Shown: positions 1 to 7,972, counted from the stretch's first letter. The stretch is DNA of 10,314 bases from Actinomycetes bacterium (GCA_023432725.1 JAEYUH010000085.1:1-10314); one strand, 5' to 3'. The notes: a model not told the origin generated them from the letters alone. Made by a program: numbers and translations.

Positions 1-674
1 AGCCGGTGGGCCAGCGGGGCGAAGATCTCAAGGGTGTCGCGGGCGATCCTGGCCTGCTTGTCCTGGCGCAGGTGGCCGAGGGTGCGCATGTTGTGCAGCC
101 GGTCGGCGAGCTTGATCACCAGCACCCTGATGTCCTTGCTCATCGCCAGCACCATCTTGCGGATGGTCTCGGCCTTGGCCGACTCGCCGTACTGGATCTT
201 GTCCAGCTTGGTGACGCCGTCGACCATGGCGGCGATCTCGGGGCCGAAGTCGATGGTCAACTGCTCGACGGTGTAGGAGGTGTCCTCGACGGTGTCGTGC
301 AGCAGGGCAGCGCACAGCGTCGGCTCGTTCATCCCGAGTTCGGCCAGGATCGTCGCGACCGCCAGCGGGTGGGTGATGTAGTCGTCGCCAGAGCGCCGCT
401 TCTGCCCGGTGTGGTAGTGCTCGGCGGTCCGGTAGGCGCGCTCGATCAGCGCGATGTCGGCCTTCGGGTGGTGGGCCCGCAGTACCCGCAGCAGCGGGTC
501 GAGGACCACCGCCTGCTGCGTCTTCTGGGCCCCCAGGCGCGAGAGCATCTGGCGCATCCGCAGCCGGGGCTGCTCTCCGCTGGCAGCCGCCATGCGCGCA
601 GCGATCACCGACTGGGGTTCACCGGGCAGGCCGTCCGAAGCCCCGTAGGGTCCGTGGACTCCTTCGGTGGACAC
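1..674 (-). CDS. rel: Bifunctional (p)ppGpp synthetase/hydrolase Rel, N-terminal part (runs off the left edge)
   Basis: Rel makes and degrades the stringent-response alarmone (p)ppGpp in the cytoplasm. About 224 codons are visible, covering the N-terminal extension and the HD hydrolase domain. Metal-binding residues of the HD fold are present: H102 in THPLA, H126-D127 in LLHDTVEDT, and D191 in [11 protein letters not shown]. The preceding RRSGDDY segment (about 94-100) is also typical. The hydrolase half therefore looks intact; the synthetase, TGS and ACT domains lie outside the window. I chose the GTG at 674 because GAGGAG (685-680) sits 5 nt upstream; the next in-frame ATG (591) lacks this. 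The reading frame stays open upstream of the GTG, but a promoter-like sequence lies there (709-737), which argues against a longer protein. Family identity is certain; the start is likely. Confidence 0.95.
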   Translation of the reverse strand, partial: MSTEGVHGPYGASDGLPGEPQSVIAARMAAASGEQPRLRMRQMLSRLGAQKTQQAVVLDPLLRVLRAHHPKADIALIERAYRTAEHYHTGQKRRSGDDYITHPLAVATILAELGMNEPTLCAALLHDTVEDTSYTVEQLTIDFGPEIAAMVDGVTKLDKIQYGESAKAETIRKMVLAMSKDIRVLVIKLADRLHNMRTLGHLRQDKQARIARDTLEIFAPLAHR

Positions 675-708
675 CCGCTCTCCTCGCTGCTCGTGGATCG
701 TGCCGCCC

Positions 709-737
709 AGTCTAGGACCTTCGCTCGGCCCGTCACC
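709..737 (-). promoter_or_regulatory. Candidate rel promoter
   Basis: On the minus strand GGTGAC (737-732) and TAGACT (714-709) are separated by 17 bases, a reasonable match to a housekeeping actinobacterial promoter. It predicts transcription starting near 702 and a leader of about 28 nt to the GTG at 674. It lies in the 107-base gap between the channel gene stop (782) and rel, the only stretch left of secD with room for a promoter between genes. The gap shows no convincing terminator. This is pattern matching only. Confidence 0.4.
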
Positions 738-781
738 CACCCGCCGTCCACCGAGGCCGGCTGACCGTGGCCCTTCGCTTC

Positions 782-1861
782 CTACTGCTCGGGACGACGG
801 ACCGGCGCGGTGGCGGATTTGCGGACCACGATGATCTCGTCACCGGTGTGGAGCACCTCTGCCGCGCCTTCGAAGAAGCGGCGCAGGGTCTTGTTGCGGA
901 CCACCGCCAGCACCCGCTCGCCCGGGACCTCTGAGGCGCTCTTGCCCTCTTCCTCGCGGCTCACCATCCGCTGCGCGACCTCGAGGCCGTCACCGGTTGT
1001 GAGCAGGTCTTCGATCACGGTCCCCAGGTGGGGGCTGATGGACGACAACCCCATCAGGCGTCCTACCGCGTCGGAGGAGGTGACCACGGCGTCCGCGCCC
1101 GACTGCCGCACCAGCGGCAGGTTCTGCGAATCGCGGACCGCGGCCACCAGGTGGGCGTTGCGGTTCAGCTGGCGCACGGTGAGGGTGGCGAGGATGGTGG
1201 TGTCGTCACGGTTCACCGTGATGATCACCTCCCTGGCCTTCGGCAGTTCCGCGCGGTGCAGCAGTTCCCGCGAGGTGGCGTCCCCCTCGAAGGCGGCCAG
1301 ACCGTGGCGGTTGGCGGCGGCGACGGCGTGGGGGTCGGCGTCGATGACGACGATCCGCTCCACCGGAACCCCGTTGCGCTGCAGGGTGGCCACGGCGCTG
1401 GCGCCCATGGTGCCGTACCCGATCACGACGGTGTGGTTGCGCAGCGTCTTGCGCCACTGGGAATCCATCAGGGCCCTCCTGCCCTCGTTGGCGAGTACCT
1501 CGACGGTGGTGCCGACCAGCAACACGAGGAAGGCGATGCGGATCGGCGTGACCACGATCGTGTTGATCAGCCTGGCGTGGTCGGAGACCGGCGTGATGTC
1601 GCCGTACCCGGTTGTCGTCATGGTGACGGTGGCGTAGTACAGCGCATCGATGAACGAGATGCCGTCATGGGACACGTTGTCGGAGTAGGACCCGCGATCG
1701 AACCAGACCAGCAGAGCGATCACCATCAGCAGGCCGAGGGCCAGCGCGAGCCGCTTGATCAGTTCCATCCCGGGCGTCGACGCCCGGGCGGGCAGGTACA
1801 CCTGCGCCCGTCCCGCCCACGGGATGTTGGACGGCGCGAAGTGAAGCCTGCGCTTGGCCAT
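782..1861 (-). CDS. Two-transmembrane potassium channel with C-terminal RCK (TrkA-N/TrkA-C) domain
   Basis: A predicted ligand-gated K+ channel of 359 aa in the cytoplasmic membrane. In order: a basic N-terminal tail (1-31), TM1 (about 33-54), a pore helix and the selectivity filter TTGYGD (83-88), TM2 (about 98-123), an RCK N-lobe with VVIGYGTMG (145-153) and the acidic end of strand 2 in VVIDAD (171-176), then an RCK C-lobe (about 282-348). This is the MthK/Kch architecture with the canonical K+ filter intact. Its ATG overlaps the apt stop by one base (TGATG at 1863-1859) and no good Shine-Dalgarno precedes it, so translation is probably coupled to apt. A strong internal Shine-Dalgarno and ATG mark Met132 at the start of the RCK region (separate entry). 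The ligand (nucleotide, Ca2+ or c-di-AMP) cannot be read from the sequence. Fold and channel type are clear; the physiological role is unknown. Confidence 0.9.
   Translation of the reverse strand: MAKRRLHFAPSNIPWAGRAQVYLPARASTPGMELIKRLALALGLLMVIALLVWFDRGSYSDNVSHDGISFIDALYYATVTMTTTGYGDITPVSDHARLINTIVVTPIRIAFLVLLVGTTVEVLANEGRRALMDSQWRKTLRNHTVVIGYGTMGASAVATLQRNGVPVERIVVIDADPHAVAAANRHGLAAFEGDATSRELLHRAELPKAREVIITVNRDDTTILATLTVRQLNRNAHLVAAVRDSQNLPLVRQSGADAVVTSSDAVGRLMGLSSISPHLGTVIEDLLTTGDGLEVAQRMVSREEEGKSASEVPGERVLAVVRNKTLRRFFEGAAEVLHTGDEIIVVRKSATAPVRRPEQ
1466..1480 (-). promoter_or_regulatory. Internal ribosome binding site and ATG for a separate RCK-domain product
   Basis: Inside the channel gene AGGAGG (1480-1475) lies 6 nt upstream of an in-frame ATG (1468-1466), codon 132. 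The ATG falls in the linker after TM2 and 13 residues before the VVIGYGTMG strand. Initiation here would yield a soluble 228-aa RCK protein (1468-782). This is the best Shine-Dalgarno in the gene, better than at the annotated start. MthK is known to use an internal Met at this same junction to supply extra RCK subunits for its octameric gating ring. Actual use here is inference. Confidence 0.5.
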
Positions 1862-2394
1862 CAGATGGTCAGGACCGCCGAGCAGTCCGTGATCTGGAGG
1901 CTCTCGAGGTGCTCTCTCCCCTTCAGGAAGCTGAGCTCCAGTACGACGGCGACGTGGACGAGGTCCGCGCCGAGCCGCTCGACGAGCTTGGCGGTGGCGC
2001 CGATGGTTCCGCCGGTGGCGAGCACGTCATCGATCACCAGCACGCGCGAACCGGGCAGCACGGCATCGGCGTGCACGGCGAGGGTCTCCGTGCCGTACTC
2101 GAGGGCGAAGTCCTCGGTGTAGACCTCGCCCGGCAACTTGCCCGGCTTGCGGACCGGGACGAACCCTGCCCCGAGTTCCAGCGCCACAGGACCCGCGAAG
2201 ATGAACCCGCGGGCCTCCATCCCGACCACGAAGTCGATCCCGGCCGGGGCGTTGGCCGCGAGCTCCTGGATGGTCGCGCGATAGCCGGCCGCCGAGGCGA
2301 GCAGCGGGGTGATGTCCTTGAACAGCACCCCCGGCTTCGGGAAGTCGGGGACGTCCCTGATGAGACTCGCGATCAGGCTCTGGTTGGGGTTCAT
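1861..2394 (-). CDS. apt: Adenine phosphoribosyltransferase
   Basis: Cytoplasmic purine salvage enzyme that converts adenine and PRPP to AMP and pyrophosphate. The 177-aa length is normal. N-terminal DFPKPGVLFKDITPLL (17-32) is the Apt hallmark, GMEARGFIFAGPVA (58-71) and VPVRKPGKLPGE (79-90) form the base pocket and flexible loop, and VLVIDDVLATGGT (118-130) is the PRPP-binding motif. It starts with ATG nine bases after the secF stop; an AGGTAGG sequence that overlaps the secF TAG can act as its ribosome binding site. Its TGA overlaps the channel gene ATG by one base. Apt next to secF and rel is the usual actinobacterial arrangement. Confidence 0.96.
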   Translation of the reverse strand: MNPNQSLIASLIRDVPDFPKPGVLFKDITPLLASAAGYRATIQELAANAPAGIDFVVGMEARGFIFAGPVALELGAGFVPVRKPGKLPGEVYTEDFALEYGTETLAVHADAVLPGSRVLVIDDVLATGGTIGATAKLVERLGADLVHVAVVLELSFLKGREHLESLQITDCSAVLTI

Positions 2395-2403
2395 CGCGCC
2401 CGC

Positions 2404-3561
2404 CTACCTGCGTCGGTCGCTGCGCGACTGGCGCGTCGGCTGCGACCGCTGCCTGCGGGCCTCCACCTCGGCCGCCGACAGCAGGCCGAGTGACTCCGGG
2501 TCCACCGCGGGCTCCTCTGAGACCAGCAGCGGCACCGTCGACACCGGCTCGACCGGCGCGCCGACAGCCGCGCGGTCCTTGCCGCGGGCTGCCCTGCGGT
2601 CCAGCCGCGCGCGGTGCTCCTTCATCGCCGGCTCCGACTCGCGCATGTCCGCCAGCAACGGGGTGGCGATGAAGATCGACGAGTAGGCCCCGGCCACCAT
2701 GCCGACGAACAGGGCGAGGCCCAGGTCCTTCAGCGGTCCGGTCTGCAGGATGAAGGCGCCGGTGAACAGCAGCGCCGCCACCGGCAGGACGCCGATGATG
2801 GTGGTGTTCACAGAGCGGATCAGCACCTGGTTGACAGCCAGGTTGGCCTGGTGGGAGTACGTGTACCGCGACTTCTCGAGGTCGGCCACGTTCTCGCGGA
2901 TCTTGTCGAAGACCACCACCGTGTCGTACAGCGAGTAGCCGAGGATGGTCAGCACGCCGATCATCGTCGCCGGGGTGACCGAGAACCCGACGATCGCGTA
3001 GACCCCGATCGTCACCACGAGGTCGTGCAGCAGCGCGACCATCGCCGCGATCGACATCTTGAAGTCGCGGAAGTACCCCCAGATCAGCAGCATCACCAGG
3101 CCGATGAAGACTGCCAGCGCGATCAGCGCCTGCTGGGTGATCTGCTGGCCCCACGAGGCGCCGATCAGCGAGTACGCGACGTCGTCGATGGAGATGCCGA
3201 GTTCGGTGGCGATCGCCCCCTTGACCAGGGCGACCTCGGCGACGTCGAGGGACCGGGTCTGGATCCGAACCGTGGAATCGCCGACCGTGGTCACGGTGAG
3301 CTCGTCGTTGTCCGGCAGGCCGAGGCGCTCCACGGCGGTGCGAACCTCGTCGACGGTCTGGGAGGTGACGGAGGCCGGGGCCTGGAAGTCGGCACCACCG
3401 CGGAACTCGATGCCGAGGTTGAGACCACGCACAGCGATGGCGAGGATGCAGACCGTCAGGATCACCGCGGTCGCGATGTACCAGATCTTCCGCTTGCCGA
3501 CGAACTCGTAGGACAGCTCACCGGTGTACAGCCGGTGCGCGAAACCGTTGCCGCGGGCCAT
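2404..3561 (-). CDS. secF: Protein translocase subunit SecF
   Basis: Membrane component of SecDF, which uses the proton-motive force to pull proteins out of the SecYEG channel. Of 385 aa, TM1 is at about 26-45, GIEFRGG (50-56) opens the extracytoplasmic P4 domain, and five further helices lie at about 142-163, 170-191, 198-220, 250-272 and 280-302. The RND-family signature GYSLYDTVVVFDKIREN (208-224) is intact. The last 80 residues are a charged, low-complexity cytoplasmic tail ending in many arginines, longer than in E. coli SecF but common in actinobacteria. The ATG overlaps the secD TGA by one base (TGATG), and GGGAGGGG (3576-3569) seven bases upstream supports this start. Confidence 0.97.
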   Translation of the reverse strand: MARGNGFAHRLYTGELSYEFVGKRKIWYIATAVILTVCILAIAVRGLNLGIEFRGGADFQAPASVTSQTVDEVRTAVERLGLPDNDELTVTTVGDSTVRIQTRSLDVAEVALVKGAIATELGISIDDVAYSLIGASWGQQITQQALIALAVFIGLVMLLIWGYFRDFKMSIAAMVALLHDLVVTIGVYAIVGFSVTPATMIGVLTILGYSLYDTVVVFDKIRENVADLEKSRYTYSHQANLAVNQVLIRSVNTTIIGVLPVAALLFTGAFILQTGPLKDLGLALFVGMVAGAYSSIFIATPLLADMRESEPAMKEHRARLDRRAARGKDRAAVGAPVEPVSTVPLLVSEEPAVDPESLGLLSAAEVEARRQRSQPTRQSRSDRRR

Positions 3562-5222
3562 CAGGCCACCCCTCCCACCGTGACGGGGCGACGCTTGCCG
3601 TTGTGCAGCGGCGGGTTCGTCGCACCCAGGTGCTCAGCCTCGAAGCCGGAGAACCTGTGACCGCCGCCGAAGAACTTGGTCTTGCCGAGCAGCGTCACCA
3701 GCGGCTTGGTGAAGAAGAACACGATGGCGATGTCGATCAGCGTGGTGAGGCCCAGCGTGAATGCGAAGCCCTTGACCGCGCCGATCGCCAGCACGAACAG
3801 CACCACCGCCGACAGCAGCGAGACCGAGTCGGCGACCAGGATCGTCTTGCGCGACCGCTCCCAACCGGTCTCGATGGCGGCCTTCAGGCTGCGGCCCTCA
3901 CGCACTTCGTCCCTGATCCGTTCGAAGTAGATGATGAACGAGTCGGCGGTGACGCCGATCGCCATGATCGCGCCGGCGATGCCGGGCAGGTTGAGCGCGA
4001 AGCCCATGCCCTGGCCGAGCAGCACCATCATCACGTAGGTGATCGCCGCGGCGATCGCCAGGGAGGCGACCACGACGATCGCGAGGGCACGGTAGTACAG
4101 CAGGCTGTAGAGCACGACCAGCGCCAGACCGATCAGGCCGGCGATGATGCCCGCCTGCAACTGCTCTCCGCCCAGCTTGGCCGACACGTTGTCCACGCTG
4201 GAGACGTCGAAGGACAGCGGCAGGGCGCCGTAGGTGAGCACGTTCGCCAGGGACGTGGCCGACGCCTGGGTGAACGAGCCCGAGATCTCGGCGCGGCCGC
4301 CCGGAATCGGGTTCTCCACGTTCGGGGCCGAGATCACCGAGTCGTCCAGCACGATCGCGAACTGGCTCAGCGGCCGCGACTGCGTCGACAGGTGGGTGGT
4401 GACGGTGTTGAAGTCGCGGGCGCCCTGGTCGTTGAACTCGAGGGCCACCACCCACGACACCGAGGCCTGCGGGACCGACGCGTACGCCCGGGTGACCTGG
4501 TCGCCACGGATCAGGGCCGGACCGAGCAGGTACTTGTAGGTGTTCGTCTCGTCGCAGGCGATCAGCGGCTGGTCGACGACCGGCGGGGTGGGCGAATCCT
4601 CGCCGCAGGTGAACGCCTCGAACTCGTCGGTGTCGCGAGCCGCCGGCTCCCACTTCAGGAGTTCGTCAAGGGTCGGGGCGGGGTTCGCCGGGGCGGTCGG
4701 ACGCGGGCTCGGAACCGGCGTCGGCAGCTGCGGCAACGGACGGCGGTTGGTGGCGGTCGGGGACGGCGAGGCGGTGGCCTCCGGAGCCTCCCCCGGCTGC
4801 TCGGCCGGCTCTTCTCCGGGCTCGACGGCGGCGGGCGCGGCCTCCTCGGCGAACACCTTGCGGAAGTACAGCTGGGCGGTCTGGCCGACCATCTCCACCA
4901 GCTCGTCGGCCTGGACGTTCGGCACCGAGACCACGATCTGGCGGTCGCCGCTGGTGGTCACCTCGGTCTCGCCCACGCCCATCGAGTCGACCCGCTGCTG
5001 GATGATCGTCCGCGCCAGCTCGAGGCTGGTCGGGTCGACCGATCCCTCGCCGGTGACGTTGGAGGCGGTCAGCGTGATCGTCGTCCCGCCGCGCAGGTCG
5101 AGGCCGAGCTTGGGGGTGTAGACCCCGGACAGGCCCATCATTGCGTAGAGCGCGACCACCACGAGCCCGAACACCACGAGGGTGCGGACCGGGTGGCGGT
5201 GTTTCCTGCTTGTCGTTGCCAC
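3561..5222 (-). CDS. secD: Protein translocase subunit SecD
   Basis: Partner of SecF in the Sec accessory complex. The protein has 553 aa: TM1 (about 12-31), LGLDLRGGT (39-47), a large extracytoplasmic P1 domain, and five C-terminal helices (about 355-520) with GVTADSFIIYFERIRDE (423-439), the SecD counterpart of the SecF signature. The P1 domain is interrupted by a Glu/Ala then Pro/Ser/Thr-rich low-complexity segment (about 125-184) and contains two cysteines, C206 and C223, that could form a disulfide outside the membrane. The start is GTG at 5222, shown by the typical short basic N-terminus; an in-frame TAG lies 39 bases upstream. The Shine-Dalgarno is weak (AGAAAG). The 39-base gap to yajC has no promoter that I can see. 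Confidence 0.97.
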   Translation of the reverse strand: MATTSRKHRHPVRTLVVFGLVVVALYAMMGLSGVYTPKLGLDLRGGTTITLTASNVTGEGSVDPTSLELARTIIQQRVDSMGVGETEVTTSGDRQIVVSVPNVQADELVEMVGQTAQLYFRKVFAEEAAPAAVEPGEEPAEQPGEAPEATASPSPTATNRRPLPQLPTPVPSPRPTAPANPAPTLDELLKWEPAARDTDEFEAFTCGEDSPTPPVVDQPLIACDETNTYKYLLGPALIRGDQVTRAYASVPQASVSWVVALEFNDQGARDFNTVTTHLSTQSRPLSQFAIVLDDSVISAPNVENPIPGGRAEISGSFTQASATSLANVLTYGALPLSFDVSSVDNVSAKLGGEQLQAGIIAGLIGLALVVLYSLLYYRALAIVVVASLAIAAAITYVMMVLLGQGMGFALNLPGIAGAIMAIGVTADSFIIYFERIRDEVREGRSLKAAIETGWERSRKTILVADSVSLLSAVVLFVLAIGAVKGFAFTLGLTTLIDIAIVFFFTKPLVTLLGKTKFFGGGHRFSGFEAEHLGATNPPLHNGKRRPVTVGGVA

Positions 5223-5261
5223 GGTTTCTTTCTCAGTCCTCGAGCGCCTTGCCCGCTGGGC

Positions 5262-5693
5262 CTAGTTCCTGCGGTCTTCCTCGGTGTCGGTCGAGGGCGG
5301 GGTCGGGTCGAAGGTCATCGGCTCCGACGGCTCGTAGGCCATCGGCTCGGACGACTCGTAGGCCATCGGTTCGGCCGGCTCGGAGGCAGTCTCGTCGAGC
5401 TCGGTGACGGCCTCGGCGTCAGCGTCGACGTACTCGAACTCGTCCTCGATCGGCTGGGTGGAGATCGCCCGCTTGTCGATGGTGATCTCCACACCCGGGG
5501 CGATCTCAAGGATCGCCTGCTTCTCGCCCAGGTGGCTGATCGTGCCGATGATGCCCGAGATGGTCATGACCCGCGAGCCCGCTTCAAGCGCGGCGAGCTT
5601 GGACTGCTGCTCCTTGGTGCGCTTCTGCTGCGGCCTGATGAGCAGGAAGTACAGTGCGGCGCCCATCAGCACCACCATCAAGACGGTTTCCAT
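5262..5693 (-). CDS. yajC: Preprotein translocase subunit YajC
   Basis: Small membrane protein of the SecDF-YajC complex. The single helix (about 2-19) is followed by the family motif RPQQKR (20-25), then KLAALEAGSRVMTISGIIGTI and a beta-rich soluble region to about 83. The C-terminus, from about residue 84, is strongly acidic and carries three copies of an eight-residue SEPMAYE-like repeat, making the protein (143 aa) longer than the roughly 110-aa E. coli form. I prefer the ATG at 5693: GAGG (5704-5701) lies 7 nt upstream, versus 4 nt for the GTG directly before it (5696). It begins the yajC-secD-secF-apt-channel run, about 100 bases after ruvB. Confidence 0.93.
   Translation of the reverse strand: METVLMVVLMGAALYFLLIRPQQKRTKEQQSKLAALEAGSRVMTISGIIGTISHLGEKQAILEIAPGVEITIDKRAISTQPIEDEFEYVDADAEAVTELDETASEPAEPMAYESSEPMAYEPSEPMTFDPTPPSTDTEEDRRN
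5310..5381 (-). repeat. Three tandem 24-bp repeats in the yajC tail
   Basis: Three head-to-tail units (5310-5333, 5334-5357, 5358-5381) with a few mismatches, sharing a core GGYCATCGGYTC on the plus strand. Each encodes eight residues of the type EPMAYESS, so copy-number change keeps the frame. They fall within the acidic, probably disordered tail of YajC. Confidence 0.85.
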
Positions 5694-5726
5694 CACGAAT
5701 CCTCACGTTGTGCACGGCCAGAAGAC

Positions 5727-5743
5727 GGTCGGGGCCGCCGACC
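5727..5743 (-). other. Short hairpin between ruvB and yajC
   Basis: GGTCGG (5727-5732) and CCGACC (5738-5743) form a 6-bp stem with a 5-nt loop. Read on the minus strand it comes about 50 bases after the ruvB stop, and is followed by GTCTTCT, only mildly U-rich. It could be a weak terminator or a structure in the yajC leader. The 100-base gap is large for this cluster, but I find no promoter in it with both hexamers well matched and well spaced. Confidence 0.3.
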
Positions 5744-5793
5744 CGATAGCGTACCGCCGGATCGCAGAATCACCCATTTGAACCGCAGGTAGC

Positions 5794-6846
5794 TCACTCA
5801 TTCGCCGAGAAGAGGTCCGGTGCGGACTGCGGCGGGGTGAGGCCGAGATGCTGCCAGGCCCGGGGGGTGGCGACCCGGCCCCGCGGGGTGCGGGCGAGGA
5901 AGCCCTGCCGGACCAGGAACGGCTCGGCCACCTCCTCGACGGTCTCGACCTCCTCGGCGACCGCCATCGCCAAGGTGGTGATGCCGACCGGGCCGCCGCC
6001 GAACCTGCGGCACAGCGCGTCCAGCACGGCGCGGTCGAGCCGGTCCAGGCCGAGCGGGTCGACCTCGTAGAGCTCGAGCGCCGCGGCGGCCACCTGCCGG
6101 GTGAGTCGGCCGTCGGAGCGGACCTGGGCGTAGTCACGCACCCGTCGCAGCAGCCGGTTGGCGATCCGCGGGGTGCCACGGGAGCGGGAGGCGATCTCGC
6201 GGGCGGTGCCCTGCCCCAGTTCGATGGCCAACAGCTGGGCGGAACGGGCGATGATCGCCTCCAGCGCGTCGCTCTCGTAGAAGTCGAGCTGGGCGGTGAA
6301 ACCGAACCGGTCGCGCAACGGGCCGGGCAGCAGGCCCGCCCTCGTGGTGGCTCCCACCAGGGTGAAGGGAGGGATCTCCAGCGGGATCGCGGTGGCGCCG
6401 GGGCCCTTCCCGACGACGACATCCACCCGGAAGTCCTCCATCGCCAGGTAGAGCATCTCCTCGGCCGGCCGCGACATCCGGTGGATCTCGTCGAGGAAGA
6501 ACACCTCGCCCTCGGTGAGCCCGGACAGGATCGCGGCCAGGTCACCGGCGTGCTGGATCGCAGGGCCGGAGGTGATCCGCAGCGGGGCACCCAGCTCGGC
6601 GGCGATGATCATCGCCAGGGTCGTCTTGCCCAGGCCGGGCGGACCCGAGAGCAGCACATGCTCAGGCACGCTGCCGCGGTGCCGGGCAGCGTCGAGCACC
6701 AGCCCCAGCTGGGCGCTGACCCGTGGCTGACCGGTGAACTCGGTCAGCCGGGCGGGTCGCAGCGCGGACTCGGCGGCCAGTTCGCCGGAGTGGGCGTGCG
6801 GGTCGAGCGGGTCGGTCTCGGAATCGGGGCGGGCCACGGCACTCAC
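5794..6846 (-). CDS. ruvB: Holliday junction branch migration DNA helicase RuvB
   Basis: Hexameric AAA+ motor that drives branch migration of Holliday junctions together with RuvA. The protein has 350 aa. Walker A GPPGLGKT (68-75), Walker B FFLDEIH (116-122), sensor 1 GATTRAG (165-171), the arginine-finger segment LRDRF (177-181), sensor 2 [15 protein letters not shown] (224-238) and the C-terminal winged helix (about 265-340) are all present. The start is a GTG whose first four bases (GTGA) contain the ruvA stop, with no clear Shine-Dalgarno, so translational coupling to ruvA is likely. Confidence 0.97.
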   Translation of the reverse strand: MSAVARPDSETDPLDPHAHSGELAAESALRPARLTEFTGQPRVSAQLGLVLDAARHRGSVPEHVLLSGPPGLGKTTLAMIIAAELGAPLRITSGPAIQHAGDLAAILSGLTEGEVFFLDEIHRMSRPAEEMLYLAMEDFRVDVVVGKGPGATAIPLEIPPFTLVGATTRAGLLPGPLRDRFGFTAQLDFYESDALEAIIARSAQLLAIELGQGTAREIASRSRGTPRIANRLLRRVRDYAQVRSDGRLTRQVAAAALELYEVDPLGLDRLDRAVLDALCRRFGGGPVGITTLAMAVAEEVETVEEVAEPFLVRQGFLARTPRGRVATPRAWQHLGLTPPQSAPDLFSANE

Positions 6847-7436
6847 TTTGCCAGCGTCCGCAGCGCGGCGCGCATCAGCACCGCCACCGACGGCTGCGGG
6901 TCGGCATCGGCGAGCTCGGCCACCCGGTCACAGGCGGCCTCGGCATCACGGGTCGACCAGCCGAGGCCCTCCAGGCCGGAGCGCACCTGCTCGCGCCAGC
7001 CCTCGGCGAGTTCGGCGGCGGTCGCGGCGACCGCGAGCTGTCCGACCTTGTCCTTCAGTTCGAGGATGATGCGCTGGGCGCCCTTCGCCCCGATCCCCGG
7101 CACCCTGGTCAACGCGGCGACGTTCCCGCCGGCCACCGCAGCCCGCAATCCGTCCGGGCCGAGCGTGGCCACCACCGAGAGCGCGATCTTCGGGCCGATC
7201 CCCGAGGCACCCTGCACCAGTTCGAAACAGTCCCGCTCCGCGACCTGGCCGAAGCCGTAGAGGGTGAGGGACTCCTCGCGGACGATCAGGGTGGTGGCCA
7301 GCGTGGCGGTCTCGCCCACCGTCAGCCCGGACGCGGTGGCCGGCGGGCACAGCACGTGCATCCCCACCCCGCCGACGTCGATCACCGCCCACGCGGCGCC
7401 GACGGCGACGACGCTGCCCCGAAGCTGCGCGATCAT
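6843..7436 (-). CDS. ruvA: Holliday junction branch migration protein RuvA
   Basis: Tetrameric Holliday-junction-binding subunit that loads RuvB. The protein has 197 aa, close to the E. coli length. It has an N-terminal OB-fold (about 1-63, starting MIAQLRGSV), two helix-hairpin-helix motifs ([14 protein letters not shown], 76-89; [17 protein letters not shown], 112-128), a flexible linker and a C-terminal RuvB-binding domain (about 147-197). The start ATG at 7436 overlaps the ruvC stop (ATGA) and has GGGGAGGA a few bases upstream, so it can initiate independently as well as by coupling. Confidence 0.96.
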   Translation of the reverse strand: MIAQLRGSVVAVGAAWAVIDVGGVGMHVLCPPATASGLTVGETATLATTLIVREESLTLYGFGQVAERDCFELVQGASGIGPKIALSVVATLGPDGLRAAVAGGNVAALTRVPGIGAKGAQRIILELKDKVGQLAVAATAAELAEGWREQVRSGLEGLGWSTRDAEAACDRVAELADADPQPSVAVLMRAALRTLAK

Positions 7437-7960
7437 GCTGTCCTCCCCCGGGCCGCCCTGGCGAGCGCCGCCTCGATCCGGTCCTGGCCCGCGCCCCGCC
7501 ACAGGTGGCAGATCGCCAACGCGACCGCGTCGGCGGCATCGGCGGGCTTCGGCGGCGCGTCCAGCTTGAGGATGCGGCTCACCATCGTGCCGACCTGGGC
7601 CTTCTGGGCGCGTCCGGAGCCGGTGATCGCCGCCTTGACCTCGGTGGGGGTGTGCAGGTGGACCGGCAGCCCCTGCCGGGCGGCGACCAGCATCGCTATC
7701 CCGGCTGCCTGCATGGTGCCCATGACGCTCAACACGTTCTGGTCGGCGAAGACCCGCTCCACAGCGACGACGTCGGGGCGATGGGTCTCGATCCACTCGA
7801 CCAACCCTGCCTCGATCAGGACCAGCCGCTGCGGGGTCGCCATCGTGGCCGGGGTGGTGATGACGCCGACCGCCACCAGCCGCGGCGGGCGACCCGGGTC
7901 GCCCTCGATCACCCCGACGCCACAGCGGGTGAGGCCGGGATCGACTCCCAGGACGCGCAT
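7433..7960 (-). CDS. ruvC: Crossover junction endodeoxyribonuclease RuvC
   Basis: Dimeric resolvase that nicks Holliday junctions symmetrically, acting with RuvAB. The protein has 175 aa with the RNase H-like fold beginning MRVLGVDPGLTRCG. The four catalytic acids are D7, E68 (VVAVERVF), D141 and D144 (PADAADAVALA), matching the family pattern D-E-D-D. The frame is open further upstream to 8026, but I chose the ATG at 7960: it matches the family N-terminus, has GGAAGG 9 nt upstream, and the longer form would begin upstream of the promoter and SOS box. First gene of a ruvCAB unit. Confidence 0.96.
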   Translation of the reverse strand: MRVLGVDPGLTRCGVGVIEGDPGRPPRLVAVGVITTPATMATPQRLVLIEAGLVEWIETHRPDVVAVERVFADQNVLSVMGTMQAAGIAMLVAARQGLPVHLHTPTEVKAAITGSGRAQKAQVGTMVSRILKLDAPPKPADAADAVALAICHLWRGAGQDRIEAALARAARGRTA

Positions 7961-7972
7961 CAGCACCAGCCT

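Noticed and set aside
6..764. A 252-codon plus-strand open frame at the left edge
   Set aside because: It lies opposite the rel HD domain, whose catalytic residues are all present on the minus strand.
2027..3154. A 375-codon minus-strand frame across apt and secF, and a 553-codon frame at 6843-8504 whose first part covers ruvC and yebC
   Set aside because: These are out-of-frame readings of certain genes. The second is RuvA with a spurious long N-terminal extension; RuvA itself starts at 7436.
3603..5792. A 729-codon open frame on the plus strand opposite secD and yajC
   Set aside because: It is antisense to two certain genes. The product is rich in Arg, Gly, Asp, His and Gln with no recognisable domain, as expected from the antisense of GC-rich codons.
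5848..7260. A 470-codon plus-strand open frame opposite ruvB and ruvA, and similar ones at 1028-2122 and 2614-3660
   Set aside because: Antisense shadows of well-identified genes, with low-complexity translations and no ribosome binding site of note.
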